Positions 42,931-51,637 of a stretch of 64,000 bases of DNA are shown here, piece after piece. Origin of the DNA: Streptomyces angustmyceticus (GTDB taxonomy: Bacteria; Actinomycetota; Actinomycetes; Streptomycetales; Streptomycetaceae); the NCBI RefSeq assembly GCF_019933235.1, contig NZ_CP082945.1:3720001-3784000 (forward strand), written 5' to 3'. Numbering within the stretch: position 1 is the first letter of the stretch; each line of letters starts with the position of its first letter. The notes under the pieces are model-generated. The model was not told the DNA's origin. It did no database searches and saw only the letters and a program-made list of their open reading frames with translations. The position numbers were made by a program, and so were the translations under genes.

Positions 42931-44229
42931 TCATGCGTCGTGCTCGTGCGCCGTGCGTCGTGCGCCGTGCGCCGTGCGTCGTGCGTCGTGCGTCGTGCGG
43001 GAAGGAATGGACGGGAAGAGAAGGACGTGAAGGCAGGGCAGCGCCGGCCCGCCGAGCGCCACCAGCAGCTCCTCCCGGCGCAGTTGGGCCGGGTCGTGAT
43101 CGACCGCCGTCAGCACCCCGTCCCGGGGCGCGATCCGGTGGACCTCGCCCCGGCACTCCACGCGGTGCGGATCGCCGGGCTCGGGGGCGGGTCCTGGCAC
43201 CGTGGCCGGGCCGGTGCCCGCCAGTGCCGCGGCGACGAGCGGGTGCAGCCGCCCGACCGGCACCAGCCCGGCCCGTACCAGCGCCAGATCCGGCAGGGTC
43301 CGGGCCGCCGCCTCCGGCAGCACCGGAAGCGCCGCGACCTGCTGCGGCGGCAGCGCCTCCCGCAGCGGCCGGAGCGTCGGGGCATGACTGTCGTCGGGGG
43401 CGGCGAGTTCGAGCACCGTACGGCTGCGCGCACCGAGCCGAAGGGTGAAGGGCCCGCGCGCACGCCCCTCGGCCCGCAGCAGCAACTCCGCCTCGGCGGC
43501 CCACCGCATCACCGCCCACGGGGATTCGTGGCCGGTGGGCAGATGCGGCAGAGGGGACAGCTCCGGCCGGTCGGACGACGCGGACGAGGCGGCCGAAGCG
43601 GGCACCCCGGGCGACTCGGGCAAGGCGGATGACGCGGGCGAGGCCGTGGACATCGTCCCGACCGCCCCGCACCGCCGCGCCAGTTCACCGCTTCGCGCGG
43701 CGTCCCAGAGATGCCGGTGCAGGTCGAGCCGGAAGCGCCGGTCGGGGTGCGGATGGGGGTGTGGAGGCAGGTGGCGGTGGGTGCGTGGGTGGCCGGGGAC
43801 ATCGTTCCCGGATCCCTCCCACAGGGCCAGGGACATCCGCTGGCCGGCGTCCGCCCAGGCCGGCGGTGTCCGCACCACCAGGTGCAGGGGCGCGCCGCCG
43901 GCGTTCCGGTAACGGGCCAGCGAGAGGGTGAGGCCGGGCCGCAGCCGCCCATCGGGGGCGACCCGGGGCATGTGCCAGCGCAGCAGGTCCGGCGCCAGCC
44001 GGCGCAGATCGGCGCGGAGGCGGGTGACGAGGTCGGTGCCGTGGCGGTCGCGCACGGCGCGCAGATCGAGATCGACGTCGATCCGGGCGGCGGCGCAGGC
44101 CCCCGCCCAGTCGCCGGCCGCACGCCGTGCGGTCGCGGTCTCGATCATGGACGGTGGCACGGCGTACGTGCGTACGCGCTGCCACATCAGCAGGTGGGGC
44201 GGAATCCCGTTCGCGAAGTGAGGTGCCAT
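42931..44229 (-). CDS. Conserved hypothetical protein, third member of the MoxR-VWA cluster
   Basis: A 432-aa protein with no recognised domain. Visible blocks: an N-terminal HFANGIPPHLLMWQRVRTYAVPPSMIETATARRAAGDWAGACAAARIDVDLD, a central APDLLRWHMPRVAPDGRLRPGLTL, a His-rich loop (HRHLPPHPHPHPDRRF) and C-terminal LGARSRTVLELAAPDD. The Trp/Arg-rich N-terminus looks like a conserved fold rather than noise. The last 30 residues are encoded by a period-7 DNA repeat (DARRTAHGARRTAHEHDA), so the original end may have been overrun. Upstream of moxR on the same strand. Confidence 0.7.
   Translation of the reverse strand: MAPHFANGIPPHLLMWQRVRTYAVPPSMIETATARRAAGDWAGACAAARIDVDLDLRAVRDRHGTDLVTRLRADLRRLAPDLLRWHMPRVAPDGRLRPGLTLSLARYRNAGGAPLHLVVRTPPAWADAGQRMSLALWEGSGNDVPGHPRTHRHLPPHPHPHPDRRFRLDLHRHLWDAARSGELARRCGAVGTMSTASPASSALPESPGVPASAASSASSDRPELSPLPHLPTGHESPWAVMRWAAEAELLLRAEGRARGPFTLRLGARSRTVLELAAPDDSHAPTLRPLREALPPQQVAALPVLPEAAARTLPDLALVRAGLVPVGRLHPLVAAALAGTGPATVPGPAPEPGDPHRVECRGEVHRIAPRDGVLTAVDHDPAQLRREELLVALGGPALPCLHVLLFPSIPSRTTHDARRTAHGARRTAHEHDA
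42945..43000. repeat. Period-7 tandem repeat (CGTGCGY)8
   Basis: Eight contiguous copies of CGTGCGT/CGTGCGC, with degenerate copies on the left flank, spanning the 3' end of the hypothetical gene. A slippage-prone microsatellite; 7 is not a multiple of 3, so copy-number change shifts the frame. Confidence 0.85.
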
Positions 44230-44332
44230 CAGCACTCACCCTGAGCGAACGAATCCCCCCATCCGAACGAGGAGGAGTTCTTCATCCGCGGCATCGCCAC
44301 CATGCCGATGACGCCCTGTCAGCCCCGAGTCG

Positions 44333-45988
44333 TCATCGCGCCGTGCCGGGAGCCGGCGGGACCGACTCGCCCTCCTCCTCGTGTTGTACGGCGGCGTCCA
44401 CGTCCTCGGGGGGCATGGCCAGGCGTACGGCGGTGTAGTGCACGGCGAGGCTGAAGACGATCACGATGACCAGGTCCCACCAGTCGGGGAGCGCGCGGGT
44501 GCCGCCGTAGCGGCCGAAGCGGCCGATGAGGATCATGCCGCCGAGCCAGGGCCACACCCAGAGGGCCGATCTGGCGCGCAGGCCGCTGCGTTCGGCCGCC
44601 GGGATGCCGCGGCGGGTGAGCGCGAGGACGAGGAAGCCGAGCAGGGCGGCGATGCCGAGCTTCCAGTCCGCCTCGTAGCCGGACCAGTAGAAGATCAGGT
44701 TGGCGAAGACGAAGCCGGCGGGCGCCAGCACCGGGCCGGCGGGCAGCCGGTAGGGGCGGTTCCGGCCGCCGTCCTGGACGCGCAGGGCGTGCAGCGCCAC
44801 GGGGGCGAAGGCGTACATCACGGCCGCCGCCGAGGTGACCACGCCCACCAGCGCCTGCCAGCTGGGGAACGGCAGGAACGCGATCTCGCCGACCACGAAG
44901 GCGAGGAGGATCGAGACGACGGGAACCCGGCTGCGGCCGACCTGGGTGAGGGGCCGGGGCAGGACCCGCTCGCGTCCCATGGCGTAGGACAGCCGCGCGG
45001 CACCGGCCATGTAGACCAGGCCGGTGCCCGCCGGGGAGATGACGGCGTCGACGTAGAGGATGGTCGCCAGCCAGCCGGCCCCGACGGCCGTGGCGAGGGT
45101 GGCGTAGGGGCCGAAGTTGCCCTCCCCCACCGGGTTGTCCCAGCTGCGGGTCAGGGCGTCGGGGTCCAGGGCGCCGATGAAGGCGATCTGCAGCAGGAGG
45201 TAGAGCGCGGTGCCGACCGCCATGGCCACGATCACCGCGCGGGAGATGTCGCGCTGCGGGTCGCGCGCCTCACCGGCCAGCTGGATGGCCTGCTCGAAGC
45301 CGAGCAGCGCGAACACCACGCCGGCGGGCAGGGCCGCGAAGACGCCGTGCGCCCCGTGCGGGGCGAAGCCGCCGCCCGCGGTGAAGTTCGAGCCGTGGAA
45401 GGCCAGGGTCATCAGGACCACCACGGTCAGCAGCGGTACGGCCGTCTTCACCACCGCGGTCACCGAGTTGATCCCGGACAGCAGGCGCACGCCGAGCACG
45501 TTGATGATCGTGAAGATCAGCATGAAGACGCTGGCGATCACCAGTCCGGCGCCGGTGAGGGTGCCGTTCGGGTGCAGGACGCGCACCCGGTCGTGGACCC
45601 AGCCGATGCGGTCCATGTAGGAGAGGGTGGCCTCGACCTCGATCGGTGAGATCAGGACCGACCGCAGCCAGGACATCCAGCCCGCGGTGAAGCCGACCAG
45701 CGGGCCGAAGGCGAAGAAGGGGAAGCGGGCGGTGCCGCCCGCGATCGGGTAGGTGGCGCCGAGTTCGGCGTGGGCGAGGGCGAGCACGGCGAGCATCGTC
45801 GACGCCAGCACCCAGGAGACCAGCGAGGCCGGGCCGGCGATGACGGCGGTGGTCAGGGCGCCGAGCAGCCAGCCGGAGCCGATGATCGACCCCAGGGAGA
45901 TGAACATCAGCCCCCAGAAGCCCACCGCCCGGTGGAGGTGGTGGGCTCCGGTGGCGCTGTTGCTCCCCGCTGCGGCCGGCCTGGTCAC
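44333..45988 (-). CDS. APC superfamily amino acid permease
   Basis: A 551-aa integral membrane transporter with about 12 TM helices. TM1 carries the substrate-binding signature SLGSIIGSGWLLGA (the G-S/A-G unwound helix of APC proteins), and TM6 reads FALLGFEQAIQLAGEARDPQRDI, matching the conserved acidic/amide helix. The C-terminus is acidic. It probably imports an amino acid or amine with protons; the substrate is not evident. The GTG has AGGAG upstream. It is monocistronic between the MoxR and ABC genes. Confidence 0.9.
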   Translation of the reverse strand: MTRPAAAGSNSATGAHHLHRAVGFWGLMFISLGSIIGSGWLLGALTTAVIAGPASLVSWVLASTMLAVLALAHAELGATYPIAGGTARFPFFAFGPLVGFTAGWMSWLRSVLISPIEVEATLSYMDRIGWVHDRVRVLHPNGTLTGAGLVIASVFMLIFTIINVLGVRLLSGINSVTAVVKTAVPLLTVVVLMTLAFHGSNFTAGGGFAPHGAHGVFAALPAGVVFALLGFEQAIQLAGEARDPQRDISRAVIVAMAVGTALYLLLQIAFIGALDPDALTRSWDNPVGEGNFGPYATLATAVGAGWLATILYVDAVISPAGTGLVYMAGAARLSYAMGRERVLPRPLTQVGRSRVPVVSILLAFVVGEIAFLPFPSWQALVGVVTSAAAVMYAFAPVALHALRVQDGGRNRPYRLPAGPVLAPAGFVFANLIFYWSGYEADWKLGIAALLGFLVLALTRRGIPAAERSGLRARSALWVWPWLGGMILIGRFGRYGGTRALPDWWDLVIVIVFSLAVHYTAVRLAMPPEDVDAAVQHEEEGESVPPAPGTAR

Positions 45989-46141
45989 GCGTGCTCCTGG
46001 ATCACGGGACCATCTTGGGCCCGGGGAGCGGGCAAGGGCGGTATGCGCCTTGCGTGTCGCTATGTCTACCGCGAGTGAGCGGGGACGGGCCTCCGGCGCC
46101 GGGGTCCGCCCCGCGACCGCGGACCCCGGTGCCGGTTGCCG

Positions 46142-48262
46142 TCAGTGACTGCTGCCCGACGGGCGGGCGAGGGGGTGGGCGGAGCCGTTGCCGGGCGGTG
46201 GGTGGGCGTGGAAGAGGGTGGCGTACAGGCCACCGCGGGCGAGGAGTTCGTCGTGGCGGCCCGATTCCACCAGGCGCCCCTCGTCCAGGACCAGGATGCG
46301 GTCGGCGTCCGTGGCGAGGTCCAGGTCGTGGGTGATCACCAGGGTGGTGCGGCCTTCGGCCAGGCGCCGCAGCGGGTCGAGGATGCGTTGGGTGGCCAGG
46401 GTGTCCAGGCCGGTGGTGGGCTCGTCGAGGATGAGCACGGGGGCGTTGCGCAGCATGGCGCGGGCGATCGCGACGCGCTGGAGCTGGCCGCCGGAGAGCC
46501 GGGAGGTGCCCGGCGCGATGACGGTGTCGTAGCCGTCGGGGAGGGCGGAGATGAACTCGTCGGCGTCGGCGGCCCGGGCCGCGTCGACGACGTCGGCGTG
46601 GGTCACGTCGTCGCGTCCGCAGGCGATGTTCTCCGCCACGGTGTCGTGCAGGACGAGGGTGTCCTGGGGCAGCAGGGTGATGTTGCGGCGGAGCCGGGCC
46701 AGCGGCATCCGGTTCACGGGGATGCCGTCCAGCCGCACGCTGCCGCTGTCGGGGTCGTAGAACCTCAGCAGCAGGGCCGCCAGGGTGGACTTGCCCGCGC
46801 CGCTGGGGCCGGTGATGACCACCAGCTCCCCGGGCACGGCGGTGCACGAGAAGTCGTGGAGCACCTCCTGCTTGCCGCCCGGATAGCTGAAGCCGACCCG
46901 GCACACCTCCACGGCGCCGACGGCGCGGTTCGGGGCCGGGACGACGGTTGCGGGGGCGGGGTCGGTGACGGCGGGCGGGGCGTCGAGGATCTCCAGCAGG
47001 CGTTCGGCACCGGCGGTCGCCTGGGTGACCGTCAGTCCGAGCTGGCCGAGGTCGCGGATCGGCGGGTAGAGGTAGCCGACGAACGCGGCGAAGGCCAGGA
47101 GCTGCCCGAGGGTCATCCGTCCCGAGGAGATCTCCCACACGCCCAGGCCGATGATCGCCAGGACGCAGAGCGTTTCGAGGACCTCGACCAGCTGTCCGTA
47201 CAGCTCGTTGATGCGGGCGCTGGTCACCGACGCCCGCAGCCACTTGCGGGCCTCGCGCTGCAGCCGCTCCTGTTCGTCCCGCTGCCGGTTGTATGCCTGG
47301 GTGAGGACGACATTGACCAGGCCCTCCTCGACGACCGAGGTGATGGCGCCGTCCGCCGAGCGCTCCCGGCGGGAGACCTCCTTGACCCGGCGGGTGAAGC
47401 GGGTGGTGGCGACCAGGAACAGCGGGGCCAGGGCGAAGGTGGCGAGTGCCAGGTCCCAGCGCAGCAGGAGCGCGGCTCCGGCGTAGAAGATGACGCCGAA
47501 CAGGGCCGTGGCCGCCTGGACGAGGCCGGAGACCACGAGTTGTTCGATGGCGTCGACGTCGCCGGTGAGCCGCTCGACCAGGTCACCGCGGCGGTTGCGC
47601 TGGAAGAAGTGCGGCGGCAGCGTCTGGAGATGGGCGAAGACGCGGGCTCGTAGCCGCATCACGAAGCGTTCCGCCGTCCAGGCGGCCAGCGAGTTGCCCA
47701 GGTATCCGACGATCGCGCCGGCCACGGCCACGGTGAGCCACAGCCCGGCGGGTTGCCAGAAGGCGCTGATCGAGCCCTTCTGCAGGGCGTTGTCGGTGAG
47801 TTGGGCGAAGAGCAGGATCGCGACCGTTTCCGCGAACGCGGCGAGGATGGCGCTCAGGATGACGAGCAGGATCCATCGCCGGTCGCCGCGGGTCAGCGGC
47901 CAGAAACGCCGCACCGCCTCCTTGAACCCCACCCGCCTGGTACGGATCGAGGTGTCCGCGACGAGTTCGCGGAACACGCGGTCCATGGCGGCGTCCGGCG
48001 GCGGCGAGCCCCGCGCCCACCGGGAGCGCACGCCGACCGCGGGATCGGGTGGATCGCCCACCGGATCGGGTGGGTCGAGAGGATCGTGGGATGCGAGGGG
48101 ACCGGGAGGTTCGAGGGGGTCGGGGGAATCGGAGGAGTCGGGGGAACTGTCGCCGGCATCGTGCGGCAGGGGCGAACCCTGTCCAACGGGCGATGCTTCC
48201 TCGCCTCGTCGAGGCGACGCTTCAGGGCGCTCTCCGCGCCGGCGTGAGCTGCGCAGGTTCAT
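46142..48262 (-). CDS. ABC transporter, fused permease and ATP-binding domains (exporter type)
   Basis: A 706-aa half-transporter that should act as a dimer. Residues 1-90 are a disordered Pro/Asp/Ser extension. The six-helix exporter TM domain spans about 125-410. The nucleotide-binding domain has Walker A TGPSGAGKST (about 483-492), signature RLSGGQ (about 587-592), Walker B LILDEPTTGLD and H-loop ITHD. The family exports lipids, peptides or drugs. The start is uncertain: ATG 48262 has only a weak ribosome-binding site, and an internal ATG at 47986 would remove the disordered tail. Confidence 0.92.
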   Translation of the reverse strand: MNLRSSRRRGERPEASPRRGEEASPVGQGSPLPHDAGDSSPDSSDSPDPLEPPGPLASHDPLDPPDPVGDPPDPAVGVRSRWARGSPPPDAAMDRVFRELVADTSIRTRRVGFKEAVRRFWPLTRGDRRWILLVILSAILAAFAETVAILLFAQLTDNALQKGSISAFWQPAGLWLTVAVAGAIVGYLGNSLAAWTAERFVMRLRARVFAHLQTLPPHFFQRNRRGDLVERLTGDVDAIEQLVVSGLVQAATALFGVIFYAGAALLLRWDLALATFALAPLFLVATTRFTRRVKEVSRRERSADGAITSVVEEGLVNVVLTQAYNRQRDEQERLQREARKWLRASVTSARINELYGQLVEVLETLCVLAIIGLGVWEISSGRMTLGQLLAFAAFVGYLYPPIRDLGQLGLTVTQATAGAERLLEILDAPPAVTDPAPATVVPAPNRAVGAVEVCRVGFSYPGGKQEVLHDFSCTAVPGELVVITGPSGAGKSTLAALLLRFYDPDSGSVRLDGIPVNRMPLARLRRNITLLPQDTLVLHDTVAENIACGRDDVTHADVVDAARAADADEFISALPDGYDTVIAPGTSRLSGGQLQRVAIARAMLRNAPVLILDEPTTGLDTLATQRILDPLRRLAEGRTTLVITHDLDLATDADRILVLDEGRLVESGRHDELLARGGLYATLFHAHPPPGNGSAHPLARPSGSSH

Positions 48263-48379
48263 ATCGCTACGTCATCTCGTCGCTGGTGGGTGGTCGAGCG
48301 GGACCGTGTGGCACCGCCCCCTAAAACGCGAGGCGGACCCGCGGCGTCCGCGAGCCAGCCTCGAACTCGGAGGTGTGCG

Positions 48380-48514
48380 TCAGTAGCGGTAGCCGAACCT
48401 GTAGCCGCGCCCGCGGTAGAACCTCCTGCGGCGCCTGCGGCGGTTGCGGTCGTGGTCGTACCAGTCGTCGTGGTCGCGATTGCGCCTTCTGGGGAAGACC
48501 TTGCGGAAGCTCAT
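48380..48514 (-). CDS. 44-aa Arg/Tyr/Asp-rich small protein
   Basis: A small basic protein starting MSFRKVFPRRRNRDHDD and ending in YRGRGYRFGYRY, with a run of seven arginines. It has a strong Shine-Dalgarno (GAGGAGG, 5 nt before the ATG). A 7-bp inverted repeat (GTTGTCG/CGACAAC) lies 26-54 bp upstream of the start, and a plausible promoter (TTGTTG, 17 bp, TAGCTT) about 60-100 bp upstream. Composition suggests nucleic-acid or polyanion binding. No family is recognised. Confidence 0.7.
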   Translation of the reverse strand: MSFRKVFPRRRNRDHDDWYDHDRNRRRRRRRFYRGRGYRFGYRY

Positions 48515-48540
48515 TTTCGCCTCCTCGTTGTTCTTGCCTC

Positions 48541-48568
48541 GTTGTCGGACCGTTACCGGCTCGACAAC
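48541..48568. promoter_or_regulatory. Inverted repeat in the leader of the 44-aa protein gene
   Basis: GTTGTCG and CGACAAC are 14 bp apart, downstream of the likely promoter. It could be an operator or an RNA hairpin in the leader. Confidence 0.4.
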
Positions 48569-48643
48569 TCCCAAGCTACGACGGTCACCTGTCTCCAACA
48601 AGGGCAAATGCGTGAAAATTCAGACATAAGCCAATAATCTTTT

Positions 48644-48688
48644 TAAACGTGGCGGAGAGTGGCAGGTGGTGACTCTCCGCCGCGTTTA
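48644..48688 (-). terminator. Long stem-loop, probable terminator of the MBL gene
   Basis: A 17-bp stem (TAAACGTGGCGGAGAGT with its complement, one G/T mismatch) and an 11-nt loop, 127 bp past the MBL hydrolase stop and upstream of the small-protein promoter. Confidence 0.7.
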
Positions 48689-48814
48689 CCGCCCAGCGGT
48701 CACGCCGCCCCCGCCGTCAGGTCGCCGGCAGACAGCACGTCGCAGGCGTGCGGCCCGAGTTGACGCCCGGCGTCGGCGGGGCCCACGACCCACCGGTCCC
48801 CGCGCCCCACCGGG

Positions 48815-49717
48815 TCACGGGCGGTCCGGGGCGACGGTCGCGAGGCGGTAGGCGTCGCCGTCGGTGACGACCCGGCCCGCGGTGGGGGGCGGGAAGTGGC
48901 TGCCGAGCAGCAGGGTGTCGGTGCCGGCGAGCGCGGCGAGCAGGGCGCGGCGGGTGCGTGCGGCCTGCGCGGGGTCGGCGTCCACACAGCTGGATATGGC
49001 GGGGTGGGAGAGCTGGACCGGGTGATGGACGCAGTCGCCGGTGATCAGGGCCGCCTGCCCGGCGCTGCGCAGCTCCACGGCGATCTGGCCCGGCGTATGC
49101 CCCGGGGTGGGCAGCAGACGGACGCCGGGGGCGACCGTGGCGCCCTCGGCGGGCACGTCGACCAGGTCGAGCAGACCGGCGTCGCGGACCGGGTGGACGG
49201 AGTCCCGGAACATCTGGCGGCGGGCCGCGTCCAGCTCCACGCCGGCCCAGTGGTCCCACTCCGCGCGGGCCGTCAGATAGCGGGCACGGGGGAAGGTGGG
49301 GATCCATTCGCCCTGGTCGGAGCGGGTGTTCCAGCCGACGTGGTCGGTGTGCAGGTGAGTGAGGAGGACCAGGTCCACCGTCTCGGGGGCGAAGCCGGCC
49401 GCCGTCAGGCGCTGGAGGTAGTCGCTGTTCATGTGGTCCCAGGCGGGGTTCTCCCGGGGCTTGTCGTTGCCGATTCCGGTGTCGACGACGATGCGCAGAC
49501 CCCCCGCCTCCAGCGCGAAGCTGTGCGTGACCAGGCGGAGGGCGCCCGCGGGGTCGGCGAAGTCCGGCCGCAGCCACGGGGATTGGGCCACCACGTCCGA
49601 GGTCGCGTCGGGCAGCAGCCATCGGCCGGTCTGCGTGGGGAGCGCCACCTCGTCGATCCGGCGGACGGTGATGTCGCCGACCGCCCAAGCGGGGGCCGCG
49701 TCACTGACGGCATGCAT
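48815..49717 (-). CDS. MBL-fold metallo-hydrolase
   Basis: A 300-aa hydrolase of the metallo-beta-lactamase fold, closest in pattern to AHL-lactonase/glyoxalase-II type enzymes. The metal motif is LTHLHTDHVGW (HxHxDH at about residue 121), followed by LPTPGHTPGQIAV, LITGDCVHHP and a final LLGSHFPPPTAGR. All six ligands seem present. The ATG at 49717 has GGGAGGA 7 nt upstream. It is divergent from a TetR gene with inverted repeats between, so it is probably the repressed target and may degrade a lactone- or ester-type signal or xenobiotic. Confidence 0.9.
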   Translation of the reverse strand: MHAVSDAAPAWAVGDITVRRIDEVALPTQTGRWLLPDATSDVVAQSPWLRPDFADPAGALRLVTHSFALEAGGLRIVVDTGIGNDKPRENPAWDHMNSDYLQRLTAAGFAPETVDLVLLTHLHTDHVGWNTRSDQGEWIPTFPRARYLTARAEWDHWAGVELDAARRQMFRDSVHPVRDAGLLDLVDVPAEGATVAPGVRLLPTPGHTPGQIAVELRSAGQAALITGDCVHHPVQLSHPAISSCVDADPAQAARTRRALLAALAGTDTLLLGSHFPPPTAGRVVTDGDAYRLATVAPDRP

Positions 49718-49750
49718 GAGCTGTCCTCCCACGAGCCAAAAGCAAAATAA

Positions 49751-49803
49751 TTGCGTTACGCCACAGTAACCTGACTCGCGCACTAACGCAAACAGTTCGC
49801 GTT
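49751..49803. promoter_or_regulatory. Operator-like repeats between MBL hydrolase and TetR
   Basis: AACGCAAAC-A-GTTCGCGTT (49785-49803) is a near-perfect palindrome (8 of 9 bp per arm). A half-site TTGCGTTA (49751-49758) is the exact complement of TAACGCAA in the palindrome. Confidence 0.6.
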
Positions 49804-49843
49804 TATGGCTGCGTCACCCGTCAGGAGCCCTTAAAGTGGAGCC

Positions 49844-50416
49844 ATGAGCCCCAGGCAGATGACCCGCCCCGGGGGGCGTAGTGCCCGCGTCCAGGAATCG
49901 GTGCACGCAGCCGTGCGCGCACTCGAAGCGGAGCAGGGCCGTGCGGCGCTGACGGTGCCCCTGGTGGCCGCGCGCGCCGGCGTCACGCCGTCGACCATCT
50001 ACCGCCGGTGGGGAGACCTCCAGGAGCTGCTGTCCGACGTGGCCGTCGAACGCCTCCGCCCGGAGGCGCCGCCCGCCGACCACGGCGCGCTGCGCACGGA
50101 CCTGGAGACCTGGGCGGAACAGTTCCTGGAGGAGATGGCCTCGCCCCCGGGGCGGGCCTACCTCCGCGACGCACTGGCCGGCGATCCGGACGGCAGCCAT
50201 GCGGGCCAGTGCTCGGCCTACGCCGCCGAGCAGGTGGACGTCATCCTCGCCCGCGCCGCCGACCGCGGCGAGCAGGTGCCGGACGCCGACATCGTGATGG
50301 ACCACATCGTCGCCCCCATGATCTACCGGCTGGTCTTCCGGCCGGGCCCGATGGACGCGTCGTACGCCCGCGGCCTCGTGGAGGCGACGCTCTCCGGGCT
50401 GATGCCGCCGCGCTGA
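49844..50416 (+). CDS. TetR family transcriptional regulator
   Basis: A 190-aa repressor. HTH region: VQESVHAAVRALEAEQGRAALTVP then VAARAGVTPSTIYRRWGDLQELL. The C-terminal ligand domain includes AEQFLEEMASPPGRAYL. It is divergently transcribed from the MBL-fold hydrolase with a 126-bp intergenic region carrying palindromes, the classic layout for local control of an enzyme by its substrate. Confidence 0.9.
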   Translation: MSPRQMTRPGGRSARVQESVHAAVRALEAEQGRAALTVPLVAARAGVTPSTIYRRWGDLQELLSDVAVERLRPEAPPADHGALRTDLETWAEQFLEEMASPPGRAYLRDALAGDPDGSHAGQCSAYAAEQVDVILARAADRGEQVPDADIVMDHIVAPMIYRLVFRPGPMDASYARGLVEATLSGLMPPR

Positions 50417-50512
50417 GAGCCGGCCACAAACGCCGTCGGGCGCATCACCGGCCGCCCGCCGCCCGGCTCGCGGGCATGCGCTGCGGCGCGGTGATGCGCC
50501 CGAGGGGAAACC

Positions 50513-51637
50513 TCAGCCGCCGGCTCCCAGGCGCAGGGGGCTGCCCGGGCTCCCGGGACGCAGCCGGTCCGCGAGGTTCAGGCGGTACGCCGGGTACGTC
50601 GGATGCCCGGTGTTCAGGCGGCTCGCCGGGTGCCCCGGGTGCTTCCGATGCGCGGTTTTCACCGGGTGGGCCGCGTGCGCGGAGTGCGCGGAGTGCACCG
50701 GACGCCTCGGATGCGCGGTCTTCATGGGGCTCACCGGGCGAACGGTGTGCACCGGATGCGCCCCGTACGCCGCGCCCGGCGCGTTCACCGGGTCCGCCGC
50801 GTTCACCGGGTCCGCGGGGCGCTCCGGCTTCGACAGGCGCTCCGGCCCCTGGGGCCGCTCGGACTTCGTCAGCCGGTCGGAGTGAGCCGGCCGCTCCGCA
50901 TTCGACGGCTGATCGACGCTGTCCGAGTTACCGGGACCGTCCGGGAACTCCCGGCCCTCCGGCTCCTCCTGGTTGTCCGAGCCTGCCTGGTCGCCGCGGT
51001 CGCCCTGGTCGTCCCGGTCGTCCGAGCGCCCGGGGTCGTCCCCGTACCTGTCATCACGGTCGTCCGAACGCCCCGGGTCGTCCCCGTACCTGTCATCACG
51101 GTCGTCCGAACGCCCCGGGTCGTCCCCGTACCGGTCATCACGGTTGTCCGAACGCGCCGGGTCGTCCCCGTCGTAACGGTCATCGCGGTTGTCCGAACGC
51201 GCCGGGTCGTCCCCGTCGTAGCGGTCGTCCCGGTCGTCCGAGCGCGCGGGCCCGTCGCGGTCGTCCGGGTTGTTCGAGAGTGCCGGCTCGTCGCGGTCGT
51301 CCGGCTGGGGGTAGCGGGGGCCGTTCGCGCTCAGGCGCAGGCTTCCGAAGCGTGCGTTGCCCCGGGAGCCGGCGCGCACGGTGGTCACCACCGAGCCGGT
51401 GCAGTCGCGGCCGTTGTAGAGGACGAGGTCGGTGGGGGTGTCGTTGTCCACCTCGCCGTACCCCTCGCCCACGCCGTAGCAGTGGTCGTCGCCGGGGTCC
51501 TCGATCCGGTACATCCGGTTGCCCTGCCGGATGTGGTACGTGATCACGCCGGAGACGGCCTCCGCGTCGGTCGGCCCGAACGCGGCGGACGCCCCGGTGA
51601 TGGCCACGGTGCCCAGCAAAGCGATCATGCGTCGCAC
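50513..51637 (-). CDS. Secreted protein with tandem Asp/Arg repeats
   Basis: A 374-aa exported protein. The signal peptide MRRMIALLGTVAITGASAAFG is followed by a compact domain (residues about 30-105) with VITYHIRQGNRMYRIEDPGDDHCYGVGEGYGEVDN and DCTGSVVTTVRAG, containing two cysteines. Next come five repeats of 14-15 residues (RSDDRDDRYGDDPG), then a Pro/Glu/Arg spacer and a His/Ala/Pro-rich tail with HSAHSAHAAHP. The compact domain is likely the functional part; the repeats form a charged, disordered spacer. GTG start with GAGGAG upstream. No family is recognised. Confidence 0.75.
   Translation of the reverse strand: MRRMIALLGTVAITGASAAFGPTDAEAVSGVITYHIRQGNRMYRIEDPGDDHCYGVGEGYGEVDNDTPTDLVLYNGRDCTGSVVTTVRAGSRGNARFGSLRLSANGPRYPQPDDRDEPALSNNPDDRDGPARSDDRDDRYDGDDPARSDNRDDRYDGDDPARSDNRDDRYGDDPGRSDDRDDRYGDDPGRSDDRDDRYGDDPGRSDDRDDQGDRGDQAGSDNQEEPEGREFPDGPGNSDSVDQPSNAERPAHSDRLTKSERPQGPERLSKPERPADPVNAADPVNAPGAAYGAHPVHTVRPVSPMKTAHPRRPVHSAHSAHAAHPVKTAHRKHPGHPASRLNTGHPTYPAYRLNLADRLRPGSPGSPLRLGAGG
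51034..51249. repeat. Five tandem repeats of 42-45 bp
   Basis: Units of 42, 42, 42, 45 and 45 bp, the first two nearly identical, encoding the Asp/Arg repeat of the secreted protein. Lengths are multiples of three, so copy number can vary without breaking the frame. Confidence 0.9.

Noticed and set aside
39891..43448. 1185-codon + strand frame over the MoxR-VWA cluster
   Set aside because: After the first 50 residues it is antisense to motif-bearing genes and becomes Arg/Pro/Ser/Gly-rich; only its first part may belong to the frameshifted membrane gene.
51034..51249. Regular repeats resembling a CRISPR array
   Set aside because: Units are contiguous with no unique spacers and encode an in-frame peptide repeat.
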